This document shows positions 1 through 12,006 of a DNA stretch of 64,000 bases, in pieces (within the stretch, counting starts at the first letter, position 1; each line of letters begins with the position of its first letter). The stretch comes from Rhizophagus irregularis (Eukaryota > Glomeromycota > Glomeromycetes > Glomerales > Glomeraceae), in assembly GCF_026210795.1 (NCBI RefSeq), contig NC_089454.1, forward strand, positions 496,001-560,000, read 5' to 3'. The notes beneath the pieces are model-generated. The model was not told the origin of the DNA. It searched no databases and was given only the letters and a program-made list of their open reading frames with translations. Made by a program: the position numbers and the translations under genes.

Positions 1-3000
1 CAATTTTGACAAATGTTCATTGAATGATTTTCCGGCTTTAATTATGCTATATAAAATAAATCAAAAAAAAAGTATTAACTAAAAAGAAAATCATCTTTGG
101 TTTATCATTAAATAAAAAATTATATTAACCTTCTAATTTCGAATAAGTCATTATACAAAAATGACGCTTGCATTGTTTTTGAACCGACTGTAGAATCATG
201 TTTTACTAAATAAAAGAAAGGAATTAGAAATTATTCTAATTATTCTAATTATTATTTTTTTAAGAGAACAACTTACCAATACAATAACGTACAATCGATC
301 TTAGAAAATGAATATACATGTATTGTTGATTTTCTAAGATACTTATAAATTTAACCTTTTGAATTTCATCATACCAAATTGGACTTAAAAGTCTAAAACT
401 ATTTACATGTCCACGCATTTTCTGTGCAATTTCCCTAATATCATCGGTTCTAAAATGTCGTCTTCTAGATGCATCTGCGTTATCTATTACTTCGAAAAGT
501 ATTTGGCATATATTTTCTAATTGTTGTGTTGGATCTAAGTATAATTTTTTACCATCACCATCTGCTTCCACGAATAAAGTATCAGTAGAAGAAGCCGGAG
601 AAACCGGAGAAACAGGAAAAACAGGAGAAGTAGGTAATGGAAGTTTTGGTAGTTGTTTGTTTATATTCTTTAATCTCGTAGGATGAGGTCTTGATAAAAC
701 ACGTGGTGGACATTCTCGAGGTGATGTTGGAGGAGAATCCGAAACAACTGGGTCAGTTCGTTTAACACTATATCCATCTCTATGTTCTTCACATAACCAT
801 AATATTTCTCCAGTTTCTTCTTCAACACATTGTACTAATCCACCAAAATGACCCGCATTTTCCTGTGTATCGAGAAAATCTAAAAGAAAAAAAAATTATA
901 ATCTATATGAAAAGGTGACCAAAAAAAAAACAATTTACATACTTTTGAGTTCGCGAAGTCCTGATTCATTTATTATTTTATAGGGAGTGTTACTCTCATT
1001 ATTCAAAGGATTAAAGTTAGGTAGTTCATCGCATATAGTTTTTACACCACTATCAACTGTATCAATAATTTCTTGAATATGTTGTATAATGTCAGAATTA
1101 TCAGCTAGATTAAATATCGTCGATAGAAAATCAGCAACACCGTCGGCAAATAAATTTGATGCCATAATTCCCACAGCGCTAGATAGTACTTTTAAGCTAT
1201 CGTCAAATTTACAAAATATCAGTTATATAATGATGATGATGAGGATAAATTATATAAATTATGAAATTATTTTGTTGATAGATTACCAGAGATTTATCCA
1301 AGGTCCATATTTTTTAATAAATTGAGGAATTTTAAGAACTTTATAGCCTTTTTGTTTTGGAAGGTGCCATTGATCTTTGTGTTCGCAAACAAATAAAAGA
1401 CGAAATGGTTTTGCCAACATCCATGTTCTATAATCGAATAAATGCAAATGTTAAAATAAAATAACGGTTAAATTAAATAATTTAAAAGAAAATATCACAT
1501 ACGTTGGTTTTTTCCAATCTTTTTCATCAGGGAATATAACAAACACTCTTGGAACTTTTTCATTTTTAACTTTGACCAACTTATTATTTTTTTTAAAGAA
1601 AGGATTAATTAAATTAATGAAATAAATAAATGAATTATGAAATTTAAAAAATTACTTACCCATTGTGGAATTTTCTTAGTTAAGTCCTTTACGGCATCCG
1701 TACAATTATCAATTTTACTACCCATCTCTTCTAAGTTTTTTTTCATTTCGTTGTGATAACTTTCAAAAAAAGGTTTAAATGCTCTCTAAAATGAAGTTTT
1801 TTTTTCACAATTAAATTTTGAAGAAATATCTTAGAGAGTAATAATTTAAAAAACTTTCAATTCCTACATATAATCGATATTCTTCTTCGCTCATTCCACT
1901 TATATAATTAGAATCAAGATTCATTGGTTCTAAATATAAATCCAGTTAATACTTAATATCAGACCTGATAAAAAATTACCCTTACTTATTATATATATAT
2001 TTACCTTCCAAGACTGCTTTATCAAAGATAACATTATGCGTTTGATTTGTATTATGTATTCTATGTATGTTTTTGTTTTCTATATGTTTAACAAATTTTC
2101 TTTTTAATACGTCTGATCAACTAAATATTCATTTCATATTTTCATCTATTTTTCTTACCTGTTTCTGTTTCTCCGGTATAATATGTTGATTGCTATCAAA
2201 ATAGTAATAATTAATTAGAATATGATAATTTTTTAGCCAATAAAAAAAAAGGAGAATTAAAATCATTAAATAATTCGTATAATTTACCACAAATTTCTGC
2301 AGTGACATTCTACTTAAAATAGTTTTACTAAGTAGTTCTTTTATAATAAAACAGGCAGTAGGATCTTGAACATCAATTATCAAGTGTTTCGTTGATATCA
2401 ATTCTTCTTTCATTATTTCATTCTCTCCATCCCAATAGTGATGACCTAATTAAAATTATTTGGTTATTATAATAAGATCTTTTTAGAATTTTACTGCGCC
2501 ATCAAAAATGTACCTGTTTCAAGAAAATATAAAACGAGTCCAAAAGAAAACATGTCCATCGCAAAATTTGCTTTAATTTCTGTTTTATTTTCGTGCGATC
2601 TTATAATTTCAGGGGCTGAATAATTTGTTATAATTTTTACATCATCTTTATCAACAATACATGCAGAGTCAAAATCAATTAGCTTCCATCTTTCGTCACA
2701 ATCATCTTTATTTTTAAAGTACATTATATTTTTCGGTGATAATTCAGTATGTACTACATTAAGATAAACCAAGAAGTGTTTGTCAATTAAAAATAAATTA
2801 CTATGAATAGATGATAGACGATAGTAAAATTACTACCTATGTTATGCTTTTGAAGTTCCGAGAGACCCGAAACAATATCCTAATAAAAATTTGTAAATTT
2901 TTTAAAAAATAATGAAGTTTAATATAAATAATAATAAAATTAATTTACCTTTACTATTTCATCTTTCTCTTTATGTCGCTGACCATAATCCTGGTGACCT

Positions 3001-3435
3001 AAAAATGTTTCTAAGTCATATAAAGCACATTCGCAAATGATAATTGATTGTTGTGGGTAAATGTCTATCATCTGCATAATATTCTATAAAATAAAATTAT
3101 ATTAATTTTTTTTTCTGGATGGGATTCTACATACATAAAAATAAATTACCTTTACATCCTTTAACATTTTTAACATCTGTGACTCTATTTTGAATGCTTC
3201 TATTGTATCATAACACTTTACTACATAAGGAATCCTTGATTTATTATTAACCACTTTATGGGCTTTATAAACGTTAAGGTTATTTCCGTATCGACAATTT
3301 CTTATAATTTTATATCGTTCTGATTTAAACAATTTAATTTAATCAATAGCACGTGATTATAAATCAATTAATTAAAGATAAATTACCTCCAATTTCACCC
3401 CCAAATTCGGTTTTTAAATTATTATTATTATGCAT
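1..3435 (-). CDS. Protein kinase-like gene with long C-terminal extension (3' end beyond window)
   Basis: Sixteen exons keep one open frame of 774 codons to the left edge: 3435-3387, 3319-3150, 3083-2949, 2879-2837, 2753-2514, 2445-2288, 2192-2159, 2112-2005, 1929-1868, 1785-1660, 1579-1503, 1427-1287, 1196-943, 879-277, 205-130 and 46-<1. All introns are GT-AG. Residues about 17-270 form a kinase fold: subdomain II lysine K51 (YVVKCY), catalytic-loop position HTELSPKN at 134-141, DFD at 159-161, APE at 179-181. The usual HRD aspartate is Glu and DFG is DFD, and the glycine loop is poor, so it may be a pseudokinase. The remaining ~500 residues contain a helical acidic stretch, the motif GGLVQCVEEETGEILWLCEE, and a Pro/Ser/Val tract (about 590-650 on the plus strand). 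I do not recognise the C-terminal domains. The stop codon lies outside the window. Kinase-like identity is strong; function and partner are unknown. Confidence 0.8.
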
Positions 3436-4506
3436 ATTTTAAGAAATTTTTTTTCCTTGAAGGCTTTAAAAAAAAAATGAAAAAAAGAGGGAACAATATT
3501 AAAAATAACGGAAAAAAAAAATATATTCTTAAATATATCTTATATAAAACGGTGTAACTTTTTTATTTTGTTTATTGTCCCACATAACATGATGAAAGAA
3601 AACAATGTCCCCATTTGACAATGGTATGGAAGATGAAACTTTATAAAGAAACTTATATAATATAAGTGTTTGATGATTCAGACAGAAATGTAAACATAAA
3701 TATACATATATGTATTCAACTATTCATGTATATTTTATTTTTACTTTATTTTGACATTTTTTTTGTATTTTTTTTTTTTTTTTTTTTGAATTTCTTTTTA
3801 GAACGCAGAACGCCTCATGAGTTCGATTAGGGGTTTTGAATTAAAAATTTCTCTTTCATGATCCCAGTAAAGCAATTTATAATATATTAATGTATTTTAA
3901 ATTGTATAGGATTAACCAAATGATCGAGATCTCTCATCGTCAGAGGATTTTATATAAAATTATCTATTTTATTTTAAAAACTATCAACGAGTGAATTAGA
4001 AATTTTAAATTAATATATTGTAAACAAAAAATTCTTTATTAAATTGGCCATTGTATTAAAATTTCATTTAAAAATACATTATAGGTTTAGTTCAAACGCA
4101 GCGACACCATGCAAATATGCATTATGCCGTAATATGAAATGCATGATAAGAAAATTGATTTGTACATTACAGATTTTGACAAGGAAAAAAAAAATGATAG
4201 TTTGGCCTGGGGTCCCCACTCCCCAGTGTAAAAAATCTTACATATTTTATTACAACAATATCTGTGCGAAAGATATTAAATTCAAAGTTTAAATACTAGA
4301 ATTTAAATCTGTGAAAGGTATTAAATTCAAAGTTTAAATACTAAAAGATGTATACGCATGCCCATATATACATATTTTTGTGTGTGTGAGAGATGATAAG
4401 CAAATATAAATATGACGTAAAAAGTTCGTGAAATACTCCGCAGTACATATTCATATTAATCATCTGCTATTTTAGTGTTTGTAACACAAGAATAAATATT
4501 CTCATT
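3436..4506. other. Intergenic region, AT-rich
   Basis: This gap separates two minus-strand genes and includes the promoter side of the kinase-like gene. It has a poly-T run near 3770-3787 and an imperfect direct duplication of about 36 bp (4261-4298 and 4309-4343). An 82-codon reading frame at 4044-4292 has no coding character. I see no RNA gene here. Confidence 0.6.
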
Positions 4507-5114
4507 TCATATGTTATATGCATATATTCCTAAAAAAAAAAATAAAACGAAGGATTCCAATTTAGATAATTTAGATGTAATTATTTTTAAAGAGAACATC
4601 ATAATACCTTTTTAATATAAATAAGGAAAAACTTACCAAATCCGATTATTGAAATTCCGAAAAGTATAAGTAAACTAATGACAAATATCAGCCAAAATTT
4701 TTTACTAAATTTATTCTCATTTTCATCAATCCAAGGCATTTTCAATATTTCTTTAAATGTTTTATTATTACTATGTGTAGAAAATGTTTCTTGTTCATCT
4801 TTTAAATCATTCGATAATTGAGAAGGTAAAGGCATAACAATTTTTATATGTTGTGGTTCTTCATTTTCAGGACTGACTAATTTATACTTTGATGAAAGTT
4901 TAGCTCTTATACTTTCTCTCTTAAATTCTCCTGATAAACGTCCAATCTTTGAAGAACGACGTAATTGACTTCCAGTTGGAGGTGGTGGTGTAGAATTAAA
5001 ACCATCACCATTTGGAAGCATGAACATTCTTGTTGGTGTATCTGAAGAATATCTTCTTCCTCCAATTGCTATTGTAGCATTTTCAGGTTCTGTTGGTACT
5101 GAAGTATATGACAT
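4507..5114 (-). CDS. Small tail-anchored/single-pass membrane protein, unrecognised
   Basis: The frame starts at ATG 5114 (MSYTSVPTEPEN) and is polar, Ser/Pro/Glu-rich and low-complexity for about 140 residues, including a short PPPPTG tract. It ends in one hydrophobic segment (FWLIFVISLLILFGISII). Two endings are possible. Read-through gives a stop at 4599-4601 (171 aa). A perfect donor GTAAGT at 4636 plus a T-rich acceptor at 4530-4531 gives a second short exon 4529-4507 (GIYAYNI, then stop). I prefer the spliced form because the donor is consensus. The sequence suggests a cytosolic low-complexity domain held at a membrane by its C-terminus; no family is recognised. Similar N-terminal low-complexity plus TM layouts occur at 40194 and 57972, without clear homology. 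Confidence 0.55.
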
Positions 5115-7171
5115 TATTATTAATTTATCTTTAGAAAACCTTTTGTATAATATATTTTTAATATATTAGGGAACAAATTAAAATTATGATGATGATAAAT
5201 AAGTAAATTATTCCGTAAAGTTGTCATTTAAATAAAGAGAAAAAAGGAGAATTCCCGTTAAAGAATATAATAAGGTTTTTATTACCAAATGCAAGGGGAA
5301 TCCTTTTTTTTTTTATTTTTATTTTTGACAAAATTTCTGCAAAGTTACGCAAAGGGGTTGCCATAAATTTAACTAAACAGAGAAAAAATTCATTTCTAAA
5401 AATAGTAAACAGGCATAATTTTAACTCAATATGTTTCACAATGAACATGTGATTTATTGTGATTTGTTGTGATTTGAAGAATGACGTTATATGACAATAA
5501 TTTGCGGCGCGCGCAGTACAATTATTTTAAACGCCATCTATCGATCGATTATTTCGTCATCAACTATACCAAATCCCAAATGATGAAGTGAGGAAATTGA
5601 AATATGATCTGACGAATGATTACCATATTAGCTACTTATTGAAATGCGACATCTCCCTTCAAAAAATAAATGTTAGATTATCTGTCGGGATGATAGATAG
5701 ATTTAAAACACACTTCCGAATATTTATATAAATAGTTAAAATTCTTGTCATCAGATAGAATTAAAGAATTTTCCCAACTTATTTTATATATTTTCCGGGT
5801 TTTAATATTTGTGGGAAAAAATTATGTGTTATATATATTTAATTTCATCGTGATAACATATTACTATTATACTATAAACTATTTTAAAAGTATATGCAAG
5901 TCTTTAATTTTCTGGAGTTAAATTTAAGCTTTATATCACTAATATAAACTTGGAGATTCCGATTAATAGACAATTCTAGATAGAACATTTTATCTATTGA
6001 TTATGTGAAATACACGTGAATCAAACGTTTTTTTTCCGTGAAATTTTCTTTTATATTTTCACGAGTTGAGATTCACGTAAAATAACTAAATATGAACTTT
6101 CCCATCTTTAAATTAAGTTCCAGTAAAAAAAGATTAACTGTTAACATCCGAATTAGGAAAACAAATCAAGTTTATATAAATATATAACGAGATAGATCGG
6201 ATAGATCGTCACTTTTTAACGTGGTGAATCACGCGACTAATGTATGAAATTTATGAAATTAAAGTTTATTACGCGTTAATTTCTTTTGAAAATTACAATA
6301 AATTGCAAATTACTTGAAAAGAGAGTAATACGATAAGAAAAAAAAAAAGCTCTTAAACTTCAGAACTTCCAAACTTCCAAACTTCCAAACTTTAAAACTT
6401 CCAAACTCTATTTTCAATATAGCCTAAACTTATTCGATTTTCGTTATGTATCTCTCCTATAAATATATATATATAAGGAAATTTCTCATGATCTTGATCA
6501 ATGAATTAAAAATTTTGTACTTTATTATTTACAAAAAAAAAAATCGGATTTATTCCCGATTAAAAAAAAAATGTAAAAATGTAAATTTCTAATATTTCTA
6601 ATATTACATTGCACCTAAATAAAATGTGATTTCAAATTTGTAATAGAACACAAATAATTTTTCTGATCGAAAAGGATTATAAATACGTAGATCGTCATTT
6701 GTCGATCACAACAATTATATTATCTAGGGGGGCCGAAATGACGACAGGTCATGGATTTTGAAAATCTCCATAAAAAAAAACTGATGTGCAATGAAGTAAT
6801 ATTTTAGGGGGAAATCTTTGTTGCATATCTTATAAAATGATTGGTTGCACGTGATTAAGGTGGTAGTAATAGAAATGATGTCACTATAATTTTAAAAAAG
6901 GCATAAAACCCGAAGAAATTAATTTTGACCAATCATATTTTATTTCGCATAATTTGTACATATTTATCTTACATACTCTGTTTTTAAAATAGAGAGAATA
7001 GAGAAAGAAAAATACACATAATATATATAATACACATAATTACACATAATTACACATAATACACATAATACACATAATACACATAATACACCATAATACA
7101 CATAATGATACAAAAAAAAAATAATTTACATATAAATACAGATCTTAAAAGAGATATAGCATAGATTAACA
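5115..7171. other. Intergenic region with short tandem repeats
   Basis: No convincing gene is visible. It holds a GC patch GCGGCGCGCGC near 5502-5514 upstream of the 5114 gene, a CTTCCAAA-type tandem repeat at 6353-6408, and an ACACATAAT microsatellite at about 7011-7106 just beyond the stop of the neighbouring methyltransferase gene. Confidence 0.6.
7011..7106. repeat. ACACATAAT minisatellite
   Basis: About nine near-identical copies of a 9-10 bp unit (ACACATAAT with optional T) are visible. It sits 65 bp beyond the 3' end of the minus-strand methyltransferase gene. Confidence 0.8.
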
Positions 7172-8319
7172 TTAACATATTTTTTTTTGAGCCCAAAATC
7201 GGTAACTTTTATCATATCCTTTGTTCTTGGCAATATCATCGATTGCAACATCAACTAAATAATCATATTCACCTTCATTAAATTGAATTTCTGATATTGC
7301 ATTTGATAAATTTTTTGCACCCCATATTATCATTTTTCCATAAGCTTCATATATTTTTCCACCCCAAGAAATTTTTGCTTCTCTTTCATCACATTTAATA
7401 TTAGTCAATTTATCATTTGTATATAAAAATCTTGGAATATGTGGAGTTATAATAAGTTCAATTCCTTTTTCTTCTCTCAGTTTATCGACGACTAATAAAA
7501 AAAAAAGATAAATAATTTTAAAAATTTAAATAAATTATATAAAAAATAAAATTTTAAAAAAAAATTAAAAATCAATTTACTTCTTGTTCTCCAATTCCGA
7601 ACTATTTCTGTCTCATTATACCAAAGTATATCTCTTTCCATTATTTCGATCCATCCATCTGGTTTACATACTCGAACTAATTCGTCTATTGCTTCAGGCC
7701 AATCATCCATTGTAATAGCAAACATCATGAATCGCATATAAACGAAATCAAATGTATTATCTTCAAAAGGTAGCCTTTTAACCTCTCCAGTAAAAAAATT
7801 CGTGTTTTCGGGTTTTATCTGAATAAATATTTTTTGTTAGTAAAAATAATTAAATTATGCGGATTGCGGATTTCAAAAAGTAAATTAATTTTATTTACCG
7901 TTTGAGGAAAATTAGCGACAATATCTATTCCCGTGAAAGTACTTTCTCTGTACTTATCAGCCATCTCTAAAACCCAGACACCGGGACCACACCTAGAAAA
8001 TATATAAAAAATGTTAAATATAACACACACACATATATATATATATGCACATGTATAAAATATAGCATATATTGACTTACCCAACATCCAATACTTTAGC
8101 ACCACTTTTCAATAAATCTTTTACAGGAGAAGAAAAATTGGATTCCCATATATGTTGAAAGATATAATGTTGTACTGTTAATCGATCAACTTCATCATTA
8201 TCAGAAGGGAAAATATAAGAAGCATAATATTTTCTTTTATTAATACATTCATGTATGTATTCATCTCGACTACCCCTCCTGAATCTTGGTAACGGTACTT
8301 TTGAATGAGATTTACCCAT
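7172..8319 (-). CDS. SAM-dependent class I methyltransferase, paralogue 1
   Basis: Four exons, 8319-8081, 7992-7899, 7818-7581 and 7491-7172, give 296 residues with all splice phases consistent. The Rossmann motif I (VLDVGCGPGVWVLEM) is split by the first intron after DVG. The acidic end of strand beta2 follows (FTGIDIV), then the segment FDFVYMRFMMF and a post-motif GWIEIME, all typical of class I methyltransferases. The C-terminal third (WGGKIYEAYGK) is shared in outline with the divergent gene at 10285. The N-terminus (MGKSHSKVPLPRF) carries no signal or membrane segment, so a cytosolic protein is expected. The substrate cannot be read from the sequence. Such small methyltransferases form expanded families in AM fungi (background knowledge, not tested here). 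Confidence 0.82.
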
Positions 8320-10284
8320 TTTTTAAATTTCAATTGAATTTCCGTTAAAATTTTCGTGAGAGAGATAAGAGGAGATATTTGAAAGTTTATATAAAACTTT
8401 TTTTAGGGGAATTCATGAAAATTTAGATAATATATTTTTTTCCCTCAACTAAATCTCAAAAGTAAAAGCAAAGTTCCCATATTTATAAGAAAAAAAAATT
8501 TAATATTGAAGATCAATTTAATTTTTCTATTTTTAAATGATAATTGAAGTACTTTTAACCATAAAGGAGAAACATATTTTTTAAAGATCAGCTGCCGAAA
8601 CAATTATGCTTACAATATTGTTTTAGTTATTATTTTAGGTAATGTGTCCTTTTAAGTAAAATGATTAACGTCAATCTTATGGGGATGATGTGAAGAATGA
8701 AAGTCACGAAAAAAAAGAGGAACCTTTACCTGCTAATTATCGTCAGTACCGTGTGATAAAATGATCATAGCTTTTGAAAAATTTTTATTTTATATAATTT
8801 ATATAAATTCATATTTCTCGAATATTACATGTGAATCTCACTTTATTTTCTTCTTTTTGAGTGTTAGGGGACGTGAAATTTTTCTCATACCCTTAAAGTG
8901 ATATTCCTTTACATAACTAACCAGATTGGTAATTTTATGACATAATTTCATAAGAAATTTAGTGAATATTTTATTAACGGATATTAACGTACGATTTATT
9001 TGTTTTTTTCACGTATCTTATTAATAAATACGAAATTCCCCACAATCTAGATCAACTGAATTAAGTTAGGATTAGAAGAATTATTAAAAATTGAAAATTA
9101 CGCAAAACAAAGAGCGACAAATTATGTAATTCGGTAATTCCCGAGATGGATATAATACAATAAGCTTTTATTAAGATATGTATAACATGCTTAATAATTT
9201 ATAACCGAAATTAGGGATATTTTATGAAATACCCTCTCAGATCTTAAGAATAATTAAAACTTTAATCAGTCTGATTTATTTGTATTGGTTTAAATTCCAT
9301 CCAGTCGGGTTCATATCTGTTGAGTTTTATAATAATGTACACTTGTATTTTTTTATATAGTAAATAACTTACTATAGGCATAGAGTATAATAAAATGATA
9401 GTGATAATGAATTTTAATCTCCAGCTCATGGGATTGAGGGTGAAATGTAAATAAAAAAATTTTTCCGTAATTATAAGGCGGGGGGAAGGGGAAAGGTCCT
9501 TTTTTTTTTAAAAAAAAAACCGGTTTTCGGGATTCCTCGTTTTTATTTGGATTTTTTTTTAAAAAAAATACTTTTGGGGGAAGGAGGCGTAAAACCGGTT
9601 ATTGATTATCATTATTCAGGGATATTGTTGAAACAGTTACGGTATTTTTAATATTTTTTAAATATTTATTCCTTTTATTGAAAGATTTACAAAAAAGATC
9701 CTAACTGGCCATTCCGCAAATGAAAGATTTTAAATCGATAATTCCATTCCATGGAATCCATGTCATTGTTCCTTTATTTCTGCCAAACCTAAAAAAGAAA
9801 CTTTCCTCTTATATTTTTCATTGAGGCGAAATTTTGTGATTTTTTTAAAACTTAATAAAGTCTCTATCAAACTTTATATTATTATGTAAAAGATATGTAA
9901 ATATAACGTAAGAAATTTGAAAATCATTTTCCATTGAACTAATTGGTTAAGAGAATATGACCTTAGATTTATTTATTTATTTTTTTTTTCTTTTTTTGAA
10001 ATTTTATTTTTTCTTTTTTGTGTTTAATGATTTTACTTTTGTTTTTTTCCTGGAGAAAAAAAAAAGAAAAAAAAAAGTTTCGAATAGAAAAATAGAAAAA
10101 AAAGTTGTACAAAAAAAATAAATAAAATAAAATAAATATAAATTGTGTATCCATAACAAATATTTATTATTATAAAAATTCGATAAAATTTCTCAATTTT
10201 CCAAATTTCTTATTTTCTTGGCTAACTTTTATTCCTTCCTTTTTTTTTATTTTTTTATTTTTTTATATATATATTTTTTAAAAA
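8320..10284. other. Divergent intergenic region between methyltransferase paralogues
   Basis: This 1.97 kb gap lies between two head-to-head genes and must hold both promoters. It contains T10A10 at 9500-9519 and T9A8 at 9552-9568 within a G-rich patch (9479-9600). A long T-rich/A-rich stretch at about 9960-10280 ends immediately before the plus-strand gene. No coding exon is visible. Confidence 0.6.
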
Positions 10285-11382
10285 ATGAATAACGATAAGA
10301 ATTGTGCGGAATCTTATAAGATTATGGGTGGTAGAAGATATCTTAGTGAAGAAAATACTAAATATTATTTACCAAATGATGAAATGGAAATTAGTAGAGT
10401 AAATTTAGAACATAAATTATTAAGATATATTTGGCAAGGAAATTTTTCATCAAATATTGAAGAAAGATTAATTAAAGGAAATACAAAAGTGATAGATTTA
10501 GGTTGTGGAACAGGTCAATGGGCAATTGATATGTCATCAAAATATCCATTATCAACTTTTATTGGTATAGATATTACTGCTTCATTATTCCCTTCAGATG
10601 ATGAAAAACCTAATAATTTGGCATTTTTACAACATAATCTTATAGAAAATCCTGGAGTTCCTTTTCCAGATAGAATTTTCGATTTCACATATATGAGAAA
10701 TTTAGCATTTGGTCTTAATGATTATAATGGCTGGTTTCATGTAATAAATGAAGCTGTTAGAGTAACTAATTTAAATGGATGTATTGAAATTATGAATTAT
10801 GATTTATATAGAGATTTTACTAAGGAAATTCATGCAGGTCCTATATTTAGTAAATTACATGCTTCAAGTAAGTATAGTTCAATTGTAAAGTACCTTACCG
10901 GACAAGCTTACCCGTAAGATTTTCCTTAAAAAGATTCTTTCATTTACTATTTTCTTTTTCTTTTTTTCTTTTTTAGTGAACGAATTACATGAAAAGGATA
11001 ACATAAAAATGCCTACAGCATCTGATGTAATGGAATATTTAAGGCGAACAAATCAAATTACTAATATACAAGTGGAAGAACAAGTAACTCCATTGGGTTC
11101 CTGGGGTGGTAAATTAGGAGAATTTGTAAGCATCTAATTATATTAAACTTAAAAATTTCATTATACTATAAAATATCATAAAATTCTAATATCTAATATC
11201 ATTTTTTTTTCTAGATGTTACTAAATGTTACTATGACATTAAAAGGATTTAAAGTATTTTTACAACCATTAATGAATATATCGGGAGATGAATATGATAA
11301 TCTGTTGAATGAGATAAGAAATGAGTGTGCAAAATATAAAACACGTTGTTTTACTTACAGAATATATGGAATCAAGTCTTAA
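10285..11382 (+). CDS. SAM-dependent class I methyltransferase, paralogue 2
   Basis: Three exons, 10285-10867, 10977-11125 and 11215-11382, give 299 residues. The first donor is the consensus GTAAGTAT inside what looks like a longer open frame; splicing there restores the frame into NELHEKDN. Motif I is VIDLGCGTGQWAIDM (about residues 70-84), followed by FIGIDIT, FDFTYMRNLAF and GCIEIMN. The length matches paralogue 1 (296 aa) and the two share the order HY/LLxYIWxxNFSS, motif I, GWIEI/GCIEI and WGGK. The intron within motif I of paralogue 1 is absent here, so the copies are old. The head-to-head arrangement suggests an inverted duplication. The substrate is unknown. The start is the first ATG after a long A/T tract. 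Confidence 0.82.
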
Positions 11383-12006
11383 AAAAAAAACTTGATAACT
11401 TTATTATTTATTTATTATTTATTTATTTATTTATACTTTCCTTTTTCTTTTTTCCTTTTTTTTTCTTATCATTAAATCGGTATTCAATGTATCACATTTT
11501 TAAAATAATAATTTATATTATTTTATATTATTGGCTTATTCATGCAATTTGGCAAAAATACCGCACCATAAAATATTACCTTTATTATGTTTGGGCAAAA
11601 ATGCCTCAAACTTAAATAATAAATAATCTGCGTGCATTATTGATGGCAAAAATCCCTCATGTAACCATTTTAGTATGTTTATAGTATTTCAACGCGCTTA
11701 TATTATGCGTTTGTTTATTTAGATTTTGCGAGTATATTCTGTGGACAAAAGTCCTTTTATATATTTATAATCATTCAAATTTTCAAACTATTTTTACCGA
11801 TCATCTTTTTTATTTGTGTAAGTGTAAGTAAACAACTTCCAAAAAGATTTAAATAGAACCAAAATCCCCTAAAAAAAAAAAAAAAAAATTCTTTTTTTTC
11901 AACCATTTTTTTTTTTCGAAACAAAAAAAAAAAAAAAAAATACAACAATAAAAACCATTACTATTATACCACCATATTACCTTTGAACGAAAGACAGAAA
12001 AAAACA
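11383..12006. other. Promoter-side intergenic region of the copper ATPase
   Basis: This AT-rich gap contains four short imperfect hairpin motifs of the form GGCAAAAATxCC (11551, 11593, 11645, 11743). Close to the start codon is a C/T-then-A tract layout (runs of T at about 11887-11917, then A runs up to about 11940). No reading frame here looks coding. Confidence 0.6.

Noticed and set aside
3805-3845. GAGTTCGATTAGGGG resembling a tRNA T-arm
   Set aside because: The T-stem does not pair and no other tRNA arm is present on either strand.
4044-4292. 82-codon frame
   Set aside because: Not ATG-started in a convincing context, no domain, overlaps a local duplication and low-complexity DNA.
9969-10154. 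61-codon Phe/Lys frame
   Set aside because: It is translated T/A homopolymer sequence.
11346-11615. 89-codon frame downstream of methyltransferase paralogue 2
   Set aside because: It overlaps the real last exon in another frame and consists of translated AT runs.
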